From positions 33,728,918 through 33,792,917 of the forward strand of contig CP136062.1 of the NCBI GenBank assembly GCA_032622095.1: a DNA stretch of 64,000 nt. Direction: 5' to 3'. Origin of the DNA: Siphonodentalium dalli (lineage: Eukaryota; Mollusca; Scaphopoda; Gadilida; Siphonodentaliidae). How positions within the stretch are numbered: position 1 is the first letter of the stretch; every line of letters begins with the position of its first letter. Below, piece by piece: positions 13,500 to 27,300 of this stretch. Under the pieces are notes generated by a model. It was not told where the DNA came from. It did not search any database and saw only the letters and a list, made by a program, of their open reading frames with translations. Both the position numbers and the translations under genes were made by a program.

Positions 13500-16400
13500 T
13501 AATTTACTATCCTGGGTTGATGGAGTTGTGTTATGACTATGATTGTGGTTAATTTACTAGCCTGGGTTGATGGAGTTGTGTGATGACTATGAGGTTGGTT
13601 AATTTACTAGCCTGGGTTGATGGAGTTGTGTTATGACTATGAGGTTGGTTAATTTACTAGTCTGGGTTGATGGAGTAGTGTGTTGACTATGATTGTGGTT
13701 AATTTACTATCCTGGGTTGATGGAGTTGTGTGATGACTATGTGGTTGGTTAATTTACTAGCCTGGGTTGATGTAGTTGTGTTATGACTATGAGGTTGGTT
13801 AATTTACTAGCCTGGGTTGATGGAGTTGTGTAATGACTATGAGGTTCGTTAATTTACTAGCCTGGGTTGATGGAGTTGTGTGATGACTATGAGGTTGGTT
13901 AATTTACTAGCCTGGGTTGATGGAGTTGTGTGATGACTATGAGGTTGGTTAATTTACTAGCCTGGGTTGATGGAGTTGTGTTATGACTATGAGGTTGGTT
14001 AATTTACTAGCCTGGGTTGATGGAGTTGTGTGATGACTAAGAGTTTGGTTAATTTACTAGCCTGGGTTGATGAAGTTGTGTGATGACTATGAGGTTCGTT
14101 AATTTACTAGCCTGGGTTGATGGAGTTGTGTTATGACTATGAGGTTCGTTAATTTACTAACCTGGGTTGATGGAGTTGTGTGATGACTATGAGGTTCGTT
14201 AATTTACTAGCCTGGGTTGATGGAGTTGTGTTATGAATATGATTGTGGTTAATTTACTAGCCTGGGTTGATGGAGTTGTGTGATGACTATGATGTTGGTT
14301 AATTTACTAGCCTGGGTTGATGGAGTTGTGTGATGACTATGAGGTTCGTTAATTTACTAGCCTGGGTTGATGGAGTTGTGTTATGACGATGAGGATCGTT
14401 AATTTACTAGCCTGGGTTGATGAAGTTGTGTTATGAATATGAGGTTGGTTAATTTACTAGCCTGGGTTGATGGAGTTGTGTTATGACTATCAGGTTGGTT
14501 AATTTACTAGCCTGGGTTGATGGAGTTGTGTTATGACTATGAGGTTGGTTAATTTACTAGCCTGGGTTGATGGAGTTGTGTGATGACTAAGAGTTTGGTT
14601 AATTTACTAGCCTGGGTTGATGAAGTTGTGTGATGACTATGAGGTTCGTTAATTTACTAGCCTGTGTTGATGGAGTTGTGTTATGACTATGAGGTTCGTT
14701 AATTTACTAACCTGGGTTGATGGAGTTGTGTGATGACTATGAGGTTCGTTAATTTACTAGCCTGGGTTGATGGAGTTGTGTTATGAATATGATTGTGGTT
14801 AATTTACTAGCCTGGGTTGATGGAGTTGTGTGATGACTATGGTGTTGGTTAATTTACTAGCCTGGGTTGATAGAGTTGTGTGATGACTATGAGGTTCGTT
14901 AATTTACTAGCCTGGGTTGATGGAGTTGTGTTATGACTATGAGGATCGTTAATTTACTAGCCTGGGTTGATGAAGTTGTGTTATGAATATGAGGTTGGTT
15001 AATTTACTAGCCTGGGTTGATGGAGTTGTGTTATGACTATGAGGTTGGTTAATTTACTAGCGTGGGTTGATGAAGTTGTGTTATGACTATGAGGTTGGTT
15101 AATTTACTAGCCTGTGTTGATGGAGTTGTGTGATGACTATGAGTTTGGTTAATTTACTAGCCTGGGTTGATGGAGTTGTGTTATGACTATGATGTTCGTT
15201 AATTTACTAGCCTGTGTTGATGGAGTTGTGTGATGACTATGATGTTGGTTAATTTACTAGCCTGCGTTGATGGAGATGTGTGATGACTATGATGTTGGTT
15301 AATTTACTAGCCTGGGTTGATGGAGTTGTGTTATGACTATGAGGTTGGTTAATTTACTAGTCTGGGTTGATGGAGTTGTGTGATGACTATGAGGTTGGTT
15401 AATTTACTAGCCTGGGTTGATGTAGTTGTGTTATGACTATGAGGTTGGTTAATTTACTAGCATGGGTTGATGGAGTTGTGTGATGACTATGAGGTTGGTT
15501 AATTTACTAGCCTGGGTTGATGGAGTTGTGTGATGACTATGAGGTTGGTTAATTTACTAGCCTGTATTGATGGAGTTGTGTGATGACTATGATTGTGGTT
15601 AATTTACTAGCCTGGGTTGATGGAGTTGTGTGATGACTATGAGGTTGGTTAATTTACTAGCCTGGATTGATGGAGTTGTGTTATGACTATGAGGTTGGTT
15701 AATTTACTATCCTGGGTTGATGGAGTTGTGTTATGACTATGAGGTTGGTTAATTTACTAGTCTGGGTTGAAGGAGTTGTGTGATGACTATGAGGTTGGTT
15801 AATTTACTAGCCTGGGTTGATGGAGTTGTGTAATGACTATGAGGTTGGTTAATATACTAGCCTGGGTTGATGGAGTTGTGTGATGACTATGAGGTTGGTT
15901 AATTTACTAGTCTGGATTGATGGAGTTGTGTGATGACGATGAGGTTGGTTAATTTACTATCCTGGGTTGATGGAGTTGTGTTATGACTATGATTGTGGTT
16001 AATTTACTAGCCTGGGTTGATGGAGTTGTGTGATGACTATGAGGTTGGTTAATTTACTATCCTGGGTTGATGGAGTTGTGTTATGACTATGATTGTGGTT
16101 AATTTACTAGCCTGGGTTGATGGAGTTGTGTGATGACTATGAGGTTGGTTAATTTACTAGCCTGGGTTGATGGAGTTGTGTTATGACTATGAGGTTGGTT
16201 AATTTACTAGTCTGGGTTGATGGAGTAGTGTGTTGACTATGATTGTGGTTAATTTACTATCCTGGGTTGATGGAGTTGTGTGATGACTATGAGGTTCGTT
16301 AATTTACTAGCCTGGGTTGATGTAGTTGTGTTATGACTATGAGGTTGGTTAATTTACTAGCCTGGGTTGATGGAGTTGTGTAATGACTATGAGGTTCGTT

Positions 16401-19400
16401 AATTTACTAGCCTGGGTTGATGAAGTTGTGTTATGAATATGAGGTTGGTTAATTTACTAGCCTGGGTTGATGGAGTTGTGTTATGACTATCAGGTTGGTT
16501 AATTTACTAGCCTGGGTTGATGGAGTTGTGTTATGACTATGAGGTTGGTTAATTTACTAGCCTGGGTTGATGGAGTTGTGTTATGACTATGAGGTTGGTT
16601 AATTTACTAGCCTGGGTTGATGGAGTTGTGTGATGACTAAGAGTTTGGTTAATTTACTAGCCTGGGTTGATGAAGTTGTGTGATGACTATGAGGTTCGTT
16701 AATTTACTAGCCTGTGTTGATGGAGTTGTGTTATGACTATGAGGTTCGTTAATTTACTAACCTGGGTTGATGGAGTTGTGTGATGACTATGAGGTTCGTT
16801 AATTTACTAGCCTGGGTTGATGGAGTTGTGTTATGAATATGATTGTGGTTAATTTACTAGCCTGGGTTGATGGAGTTGTGTGATGACTATGGTGTTGGTT
16901 AATTTACTAGCCTGGGTTGATAGAGTTGTGTGATGACTATGAGGTTCGTTAATTTACTAGCCTGGGTTGATGGAGTTGTGTTATGACTATGAGGATCGTT
17001 AATTTACTAGCCTGGGTTGATGAAGTTGTGTTATGAATATGAGGTTGGTTAATTTACTAGCCTGGGTTGATGGAGTTGTGTTATGACTATGAGGTTGGTT
17101 AATTTACTAGCGTGGGTTGATGAAGTTGTGTTATGACTATGAGGTTGGTTAATTTACTAGCCTGTGTTGATGGAGTTGTGTGATGACTATGAGTTTGGTT
17201 AATTTACTAGCCTGGGTTGATGGAGTTGTGTTATGACTATGATGTTCGTTAATTTACTAGCCTGTGTTGATGGAGTTGTGTGATGACTATGATGTTGGTT
17301 AATTTACTAGCCTGCGTTGATGGAGATGTGTGATGACTATGATGTTGGTTAATTTACTAGCCTGGGTTGATGGAGTTGTGTTATGACTATGAGGTTGGTT
17401 AATTTACTAGTCTGGGTTGATGGAGTTGTGTGATGACTATGAGGTTGGTTAATTTACTAGCCTGGGTTGATGTAGTTGTGTTATGACTATGAGGTTGGTT
17501 AATTTACTAGCATGGGTTGATGGAGTTGTGTGATGACTATGAGGTTGGTTAATTTACTAGCCTGGGTTGATGGAGTTGTGTGATGACTATGAGGTTGGTT
17601 AATTTACTAGCCTGTATTGATGGAGTTGTGTGATGACTATGATTGTGGTTAATTTACTAGCCTGGGTTGATGGAGTTGTGTGATGACTATGAGGTTGGTT
17701 AATTTACTAGCCTGGATTGATGGAGTTGTGTTATGACTATGAGGTTGGTTAATTTACTATCCTGGGTTGATGGAGTTGTGTTATGACTATGAGGTTGGTT
17801 AATTTACTAGTCTGGGTTGAAGGAGTTGTGTGATGACTATGAGGTTGGTTAATTTACTAGCCTGGGTTGATGGAGTTGTGTAATGACTATGAGGTTGGTT
17901 AATATACTAGCCTGGGTTGATGGAGTTGTGTGATGACTATGAGGTTGGTTAATTTACTAGTCTGGATTGATGGAGTTGTGTGATGACGATGAGGTTGGTT
18001 AATTTACTATCCTGGGTTGATGGAGTTGTGTTATGACTATGATTGTGGTTAATTTACTAGCCTGGGTTGATGGAGTTGTGTGATGACTATGAGGTTGGTT
18101 AATTTACTATCCTGGGTTGATGGAGTTGTGTTATGACTATGATTGTGGTTAATTTACTAGCCTGGGTTGATGGAGTTGTGTGATGACTATGAGGTTGGTT
18201 AATTTACTAGCCTGGGTTGATGGAGTTGTGTTATGACTATGAGGTTGGTTAATTTACTAGTCTGGGTTGATGGAGTAGTGTGTTGACTATGATTGTGGTT
18301 AATTTACTATCCTGGGTTGATGGAGTTGTGTGATGACTATGTGGTTGGTTAATTTACTAGCCTGGGTTGATGTAGTTGTGTTATGACTATGAGGTTGGTT
18401 AATTTACTAGCCTGGGTTGATGGAGTTGTGTAATGACTATGAGGTTCGTTAATTTACTAGCCTGGGTTGATGGAGTTGTGTGATGACTATGAGGTTGGTT
18501 AATTTACTAGCCTGGGTTGATGGAGTTGTGTGATGACTATGAGGTTGGTTAATTTACTAGCCTGGGTTGATGGAGTTGTGTTATGACTATGAGGTTGGTT
18601 AATTTACTAGCCTGGGTTGATGGAGTTGTGTGATGACTAAGAGTTTGGTTAATTTACTAGCCTGGGTTGATGAAGTTGTGTGATGACTATGAGGTTCGTT
18701 AATTTACTAGCCTGTGTTGATGGAGTTGTGTTATGACTATGAGGTTGGTTAATTTACTAGCCTGGGTTGATGGAGTTGTGTGATGACTATGAGGTTGGTT
18801 AATTTACTAGCCTGGGTTGATGGAGTTGTGTTATGACTATGAGGTTGGTTAATTTACTAGCCTGGGTTGATGGAGTTGTGTGATGACTAAGAGTTTGGTT
18901 AATTTACTAGCCTGGGTTGATGAAGTTGTGTGATGACTATGAGGTTCGTTAATTTACTAGCCTGTGTTGATGGAGTTGTGTTATGACTATGAGGTTCGTT
19001 AATTTACTAACCTGGGTTGATGGAGTTGTGTGATGACTATGAGGTTCGTTAATTTACTAGCCTGGGTTGATGGAGTTGTGTTATGAATATGATTGTGGTT
19101 AATTTACTAGCCTGGGTTGATGGAGTTGTGTGATGACTATGGTGTTGGTTAATTTACTAGCCTGGGTTGATAGAGTTGTGTGATGACTATGAGGTTCGTT
19201 AATTTACTAGCCTGGGTTGATGGAGTTGTGTTATGACTATGAGGATCGTTAATTTACTAGCCTGGGTTGATGAAGTTGTGTTATGAATATGAGGTTGGTT
19301 AATTTACTAGCCTGGGTTGATGGAGTTGTGTTATGACTATGAGGTTGGTTAATTTACTAGCGTGGGTTGATGAAGTTGTGCTATGACTATGAGGTTGGTT

Positions 19401-21300
19401 AATTTACTAGCCTGTGTTGATGGAGTTGTGTGATGACTATGAGTTTGGTTAATTTACTAGCCTGGGTTGATGGAGTTGTGTTATGACTATGATGTTCGTT
19501 AATTTACTAGCCTGTGTTGATGGAGTTGTGTGATGACTATGATGTTGGTTAATTTACTAGCCTGCGTTGATGGAGATGTGTGATGACTATGATGTTGGTT
19601 AATTTACTAGCCTGGGTTGATGGAGTTGTGTTATGACTATGAGGTTGGTTAATTTACTAGTCTGGGTTGATGGAGTTGTGTGATGACTATGAGGTTGGTT
19701 AATTTACTAGCCTGGGTTGATGTAGTTGTGTTATGACTATGAGGTTGGTTAATTTACTAGCATGGGTTGATGGAGTTGTGTGATGACTATGAGGTTGGTT
19801 AATTTACTAGCCTGGGTTGATGGAGTTGTGTGATGACTATGAGGTTGGTTAATTTACTAGCCTGTATTGATGGAGTTGTGTGATGACTATGATTGTGGTT
19901 AATTTACTAGCCTGGGTTGATGGAGTTGTGTGATGACTATGAGGTTGGTTAATTTACTAGCCTGGATTGATGGAGTTGTGTTATGACTATGAGGTTGGTT
20001 AATTTACTATCCTGGGTTGATGGAGTTGTGTTATGACTATGAGGTTGGTTAATTTACTAGTCTGGGTTGAAGGAGTTGTGTGATGACTATGAGGTTGGTT
20101 AATTTACTAGCCTGGGTTGATGGAGTTGTGTAATGACTATGAGGTTGGTTAATATACTAGCCTGGGTTGATGGAGTTGTGTGATGACTATGAGGTTGGTT
20201 AATTTACTAGTCTGGATTGATGGAGTTGTGTGATGACGATGAGGTTGGTTAATTTACTATCCTGGGTTGATGGAGTTGTGTTATGACTATGATTGTGGTT
20301 AATTTACTAGCCTGGGTTGATGGAGTTGTGTGATGACTATGAGGTTGGTTAATTTACTATCCTGGGTTGATGGAGTTGTGTTATGACTATGATTGTGGTT
20401 AATTTACTAGCCTGGGTTGATGGAGTTGTGTGATGACTATGAGGTTGGTTAATTTACTAGCCTGGGTTGATGGAGTTGTGTTATGACTATGAGGTTGGTT
20501 AATTTACTAGTCTGGGTTGATGGAGTAGTGTGTTGACTATGATTGTGGTTAATTTACTATCCTGGGTTGATGGAGTTGTGTGATGACTATGTGGTTGGTT
20601 AATTTACTAGCCTGGGTTGATGTAGTTGTGTTATGACTATGAGGTTGGTTAATTTACTAGCCTGGGTTGATGGAGTTGTGTAATGACTATGAGGTTCGTT
20701 AATTTACTAGCCTGGGTTGATGGAGTTGTGTGATGACTATGAGGTTGGTTAATTTACTAGCCTGGGTTGATGGAGTTGTGTGATGACTATGAGGTTGGTT
20801 AATTTACTAGCCTGGGTTGATGGAGTTGTGTTATGACTATGAGGTTGGTTAATTTACTAGCCTGGGTTGATGGAGTTGTGTGATGACTAAGAGTTTGGTT
20901 AATTTACTAGCCTGGGTTGATGAAGTTGTGTGATGACTATGAGGTTCGTTAATTTACTAGCCTGGGTTGATGGAGTTGTGTTATGACTATGAGGTTCGTT
21001 AATTTATTAACCTGGGTTGATGGAGTTGTGTGATGACTATGAGGTTCGTTAATTTACTAGCCTGGGTTGATGGAGTTGTGTTATGAATATGATTGTGGTT
21101 AATTTACTAGCCTGGGTTGATGGAGTTGTGTGATGACTATGGTGTTGGTTAATTTACTAGCCTGGGTTGATGGAGTTGTGTGATGACTATGAGGTTCGTT
21201 AATTTACTAGCCTGGGTTGATGGAGTTGTGTTATGACGATGAGGATCGTTAATTTACTAGCCTGGGTTGATGAAGTTGTGTTATGAATATGAGGTTGGTT
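13500..21300 (+). repeat. higher-order satellite block, four successive copies
   Basis: The marker TGGAGTAGTGTG occurs at 13,671, 16,221, 18,271 and 20,521, spaced 2,550, 2,050 and 2,250 bp (51, 41 and 45 monomers). A second marker, TGGAGATGTG after CCTGCGTTGA, occurs at 15,271, 17,321 and 19,571, spaced 2,050 and 2,250 bp. The two markers agree, so these are true multi-monomer duplications. Copies differ in length by whole monomers, as expected from unequal exchange. Confidence 0.9.
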
Positions 21301-24300
21301 AATTTACTAGCCTGGGTTGATGGAGTTGTGTTATGACTATCAGGTTGGTTAATTTACTAGCCTGGGTTGATGGAGTTGTGTTATGACTATGAGGTTGGTT
21401 AATTTACTAGCCTGGGTTGATGGAGTTGTGTGATGACTAAGAGTTTGGTTAATTTACTAGCCTGGGTTGATGAAGTTGTGTGATGACTATGAGGTTCGTT
21501 AATTTACTAGCCTGTGTTGATGGAGTTGTGTTATGACTATGAGGTTCGTTAATTTACTAACCTGGGTTGATGGAGTTGTGTGATGACTATGAGGTTCGTT
21601 AATTTACTAGCCTGGGTTGATGGAGTTGTGTTATGAATATGATTGTGGTTAATTTACTAGCCTGGGTTGATGGAGTTGTGTGATGACTATGGTGTTGGTT
21701 AATTTACTAGCCTGGGTTGATAGAGTTGTGTGATGACTATGAGGTTCGTTAATTTACTAGCCTGGGTTGATGGAGTTGTGTTATGACTATGAGGATCGTT
21801 AATTTACTAGCCTGGGTTGATGAAGTTGTGTTATGAATATGAGGTTGGTTAATTTACTAGCCTGGGTTGATGGAGTTGTGTTATGACTATGAGGTTGGTT
21901 AATTTACTAGCGTGGGTTGATGAAGTTGTGTTATGACTATGAGGTTGGTTAATTTACTAGCCTGTGTTGATGGAGTTGTGTCATGACTATGAGTTTGGTT
22001 AATTTACTAGCCTGGGTTGATGGAGTTGTGTAATGACAATGAGTTTGGTTAATTTACTAGCCTGGGTTGATGGAGTTGTGTAATGACTATGACTATGGTT
22101 AATTTACTAGCCTGGGTTGATGGAGTTGTGTGATGACTATGAGGTTGGTTAATTTGCTAGCCTGGGTTGATGGAGTTGTGTGATGACTATAAGGTTGGTT
22201 AATTTACTAACCTGGGTTGATGAAGTTGTGTAATGACTATGAGGTTGGTTAATTTACTAGCCTGGGTTGATGGGTTGATGGAGTTGTGTGATGACTATGA
22301 GGTTGGTTAAATTACTAGCCTGGGTTGATGGAGTTGTGTGATGACTATGAGGTTCGTTAATTTACTAGCCTGGATTGATGGAGTTGTGTTATGACTATGA
22401 TTGTGGTTAATTTACTAGCCTGGGTTGATGGAGTTGTGTTATGACTATGAGGTTGGTTAATTTACTAACCTGGGTTGATGAAGTTGTGTAATGACTATGA
22501 GGTTGGTTAATTTACAAGCCTGGGTTGATGGGTTGATGGGTTGATGGAGTTGTGTGATGACTATGAGGTTGGATAAATTTACTAGCCTGGGTTGATGGAG
22601 TTGTGTGATGACTATGAGGTTCGTTAATTTACTAGCCTGGATTGATGGAGTTGTGTTATGACTATAATTGTGGTTAATTTACTAGCCTGGGTTGATGGAG
22701 TTGTGTTATGACTATGAGGTTCGTTAATTTACTAGCCTGGGTTGATGGAGTTGTGTTATGACTATGAGGTTGGTTAATTTACTAGCCTGGGTTGATGGAG
22801 TTGTGTGATGACTATGAGGTTGGTTAATTTACTAGCCTGGGTTGATGGAGTTGTGTGATGACTATGAGGTTGGTTAATTTACTAGCCTGGTTTGATGGAG
22901 TTGTGTGATGACTATGAGGTTCGTTAATGTACTAGCCTGGATTGATGGAGTTGTGTTATGACTATGATTGTGGTTAATTTACTAGCCTGGGTTGATGGAG
23001 TTGTGTGATGACTAAGAGTTTGGTTAATTTACTAGCCTGGGTTGATGGAGTTGTGTGATGACTATGAGGTTCGTTAGTTTACTAGCCTGGGTTGATGGAG
23101 TTGTGTTATGACTATGAGGTTGGTTAATTTACTAGCCTGGGTTGATGGAGTTGTGTGATGACTATGAGGTTGGTTAATTTACTAGCCTGGGTTGATGGAG
23201 TTGTGTAATGACTATGAGGTTCGTTAATTTACTAGCCTGGGTTGATGGAGTTGTGTGATGACTATGAGGTTGGTTAATTTACTAGCCTGGGTTGATGGAG
23301 TTGAGTGATGACTATGAGGTTGGTTAATTTACTAGCCTGGGTTGATGGAGTTGTGTTATGGCTATGAGGTTGGTTAATTTACTAGCCTGGGTTGATGGAG
23401 TTGTGTGATGACTAAGAGTTTGGTTAATTTACTAGCCTGGGTTGATGAAGTTGTGTGATGACTATGAGGTTCGTTAATTTACTAGCCTGGGTTGATGGAG
23501 TTGTGTTATGACTATGAGGTTGATTAATTTACTAGCCTGGGTTGATGGAGTTGTGTGATGACTATGAGGTTGGTTAATTTACTAACCTGGGTTGATGAAG
23601 TTGTGTAATGACTATGAGGTTGGTTAATTTACTAGCCTGGGTTGATGGGTTGATGGAGTTGTGTGATGACTATGAGGTTGGTTAAATTACTAGCCTGGGT
23701 TGATGGAGTTGTGTGATGACTATGAGGTTCGTTAATTTACTAGCCTGGATTGATGGAGTTGTGTTATGACTATGATTGTGGTTAATTTACTAGCCTGGGT
23801 TGATGGAGTTGTGTTATGACTATGAGGTTGGTTAATTTACTAACCTGGTTTGATGAAGTTGTGTAATGACTATGAGGTTGGTTAATTTACAAGCCTGGGT
23901 TGATGGGTTGATGGAGTTGTGTGATGACTATGAGGTTGGATAAATTTACTAGCCTGGGTTGATAGAGTTGTGTGATGACTATGAGGTTCGTTAATTTACT
24001 AGCCTGGATTGATGGAGTTGTGTTATGACTATGATTGTGGTTAATTTACTAGCCTGGGTTGATGGAGTTGTGTTATGACTATGAGGTTCGTTAATTTACT
24101 AGCCTGGGTTGATGGAGTTGTGTTATGACTATGAGGTTGGTTAATTTACTAGCCTGGGTTGATGGAGTTGTGTGATGACTATGAGGTTGGTTAATTTACT
24201 AGCCTGGGTTGATGGAGTTGTGTGATGACTATGAGGTTGGTTAATTTACTAGCCTGGGTTGATGGAGTTGTGTGATGACTATGAGGTTCGTTAATTTACT

Positions 24301-27300
24301 AGCCTGGATTGATGGAGTTGTGTTATGACTATGATTGTGGTTAATTTACTAGCCTGGGTTGATGGAGTTGTGTGATGACTAAGAGTTTGGTTAATTTACT
24401 AGCCTGTGTTGATGGAGTTGTGTGATGACTATGAGGTTCGTTAATTTACTAGCCTGGGTTGATGGAGTTGTGTTATGACTATGAGGTTGGTTAATTTACT
24501 AGCCTGGGTTGATGGAGTTGTGTGATGACTATGAGGTTGGTTAATTTACTAGCCTGGATTGATGGAGTTGTGTGATGACTATGATTGTGGTTAATTTAAT
24601 AGCCTGGGTTGATGGAGTTGTGTGATGACTATGAGGTTGGTTAATTTACTAACCTGGATTGATGGAGTTGTGTTATGACTATGAGGTTGGTTAATTTACT
24701 ATCCTGGGTTGATGGAGTTGTGTTATGACTATGAGGTTGGTTAATTTACTAGTCTGGGTTGATGGAGTTGTGTGATGACTATGAGGTTGGTTAATTTACT
24801 AGCCTGGGTTGATGGAGTTGTGTAATGACTATGAGGTTGGTTAATATACTAACCTGGGTTGATGGAGTTGTGTGATGACTATGAGGTTGGTTAATTTACT
24901 AGTCTGGATTGATGGAGTTGTGTGATGACGATGAGGTTGGTTAATTTACTATCCTGGGTTGATGGAGTTGTGTTATGACTATGATTGTGGTTAATTTACT
25001 AGCCTGGGTTGATGGAGTTGTGTGATGACTATGAGGTTGGTTAATTTACTATCCTGGGTTGATGGAGTTGTGTTATGACTATAATTGTGGTTAATTTACT
25101 AGCCTGGGTTGATGGAGTTGTGTGATGACTATGAGGTTGGTTAATTTACTAGCCTGGGTTGATGGAGTTGTGTTATGACTATGAGGTTGGTTAATTTACT
25201 AGTCTGGGTTGATGGAGTTGTGTGTTGACTATGATTGTGGTTAATTTACTATCCTGTGTTGATGGAGTTGTGTGATGACTATGTGGTTGGTTAATTTACT
25301 AGCCTGGGTTGATGTAGTTGTGTAATGACTATGAGGTTCGTTAATTTACTAGCCTGGGTTGATGGAGTTGTGTGATGACTATGAGGTTGGTTAATTTACT
25401 AGCCTGGGTTGATGGAGTTGTGTGATGACTATGAGGTTGGTTAATTTACTAGCCTGGGTTGATGGAGTTGTGTTATGACTATGAGGTTGGTTAATTTACT
25501 AGCCTGGGTTGATGGAGTTGTGTAATGACTATGAGGTTCGTTAATTTACTAGCCTGGGTTGATGGAGTTGTGTGATGACTATGAGGTTGGTTAATTTACT
25601 AGCCTGTGTTGATGAAGTTGTGTAATGACTATGAGGTTCGTTAATTTACTAGCCTGGGTTGATGGAGTTGTGTTATGACTATGAGGTTCGTTAATTTACT
25701 AACCTGGGTTGATGGAGTTGTGTGATGACTATGAGGTTCGTTAATTTACTAGCCTGGGTTGATGGAGTTGTGTTATGAATATGATTGTGGTTAATTTACT
25801 AGCCTGGGTTGATGGAGTTGTGTGATGACTATGGTGTTGGTTAATTTACTAGCCTGGGTTGATGGAGTTTTGTGATGACTATGAGGTTCGTTAATTTACT
25901 AGCCTGGGTTGATGGAGTTGTGTTATGACTATGAGGATCGCTAATTTACTAGCCTGGGTTGATGAAGTTGTGTTATGAATATGAGGTTGGTTAATTTACT
26001 AGCCTGGGTTGATGGAGTTGTGTTATGACTATGAGGTTGGTTAATTTACTAGCCTGGGTTGATGGAGTTGTGTTATGACTATGAGGTTGGTTAATTTACT
26101 AGCCTGGGTTGATGGAGTTGTGTGATGACTAAGAGTTTGGTTAATTTACTAGCCTGGGTTGATGAAGTTGTGTGATGACTATGAGGTTCGTTAATTTACT
26201 AGCCTGGGTTGATGGAGTTGTGTTATGACTATGAGGTTCGTTAATTTACTAACCTGGGTTGATGGAGTTGTGTGATGACTATGAGGTTCGTTAATTTACT
26301 AGCCTGGGTTGATGGAGTTGTGTTATGAATATGATTGTGGTTAATTTACTAGCCTGGGTTGATGGAGTTGTGTGATGACTATGGTGTTGGTTAATTACTA
26401 GCCTGGGTTGATGGAGTTGTGTGATGACTATGAGGTTCGTTAATTTACTAGCCTGGGTTGATGGAGTTGTGTTATGACTATGAGGATCGTTAATTTACTA
26501 GCCTGGGTTGATGAAGTTGTGTTATGAATATGAGGTTGGTTAATTTACTAGCCTGGGTTGATGGAGTTGTGTTATGACTATGAGGTTGGTTAATTTACTA
26601 GCGTGGGTTGATGAAGTTGTGTTATGACTATGAGGTTGGTTAATTTACTAGCCTGTGTTGATGGAGATGTGTGATGACTATGAGTTTGGTTAATTTACTA
26701 GCCTGGGTTGATGGAGTTGTGTAATGACTATGAGTTTGGTTAATTTACTAGCCTGGGTTGATGGAGTTGTGTAATGACTATGAGTTTGGTTAATTTACTA
26801 GCCTGGGTTGATGGAGTTGTGTGATGACTATGAGGTTGGTTAATTTACTAGCCTGGGTTGATGGAGTTGTGTGATGACTATAAGGTTGGTTAATTTACTA
26901 ACCTGGGTTGATGAAGTTGTGTAATGACTATGAGGTTGGTTAATTTACTAGCCTGGGTTGATGGGTTGATGGAGTTGTGTGATGACTATGAGGTTGGTTA
27001 AATTACTAGCCTGGGTTGATGGAGTTGTGTGATGACTATGAGGTTCGTTAATTTACTAGCCTGGATTGATGGAGTTGTGTTATGACTATGATTGTGGTTA
27101 ATTTACTAGCCTGGGTTGATGGAGTTGTGTTATGACTATGATGTTGGTTAATTTACTAACCTGGGTTGATGAAGTTGTGTAATGACTATGAGGTTGGTTA
27201 ATTTACAAGCCTGGGTTGATGGGTTGATGGGTTGATGGAGTTGTGTGATGACTATGAGGTTGGATAAATTTACTAGCCTGGGTTGATGGAGTTGTGTGAT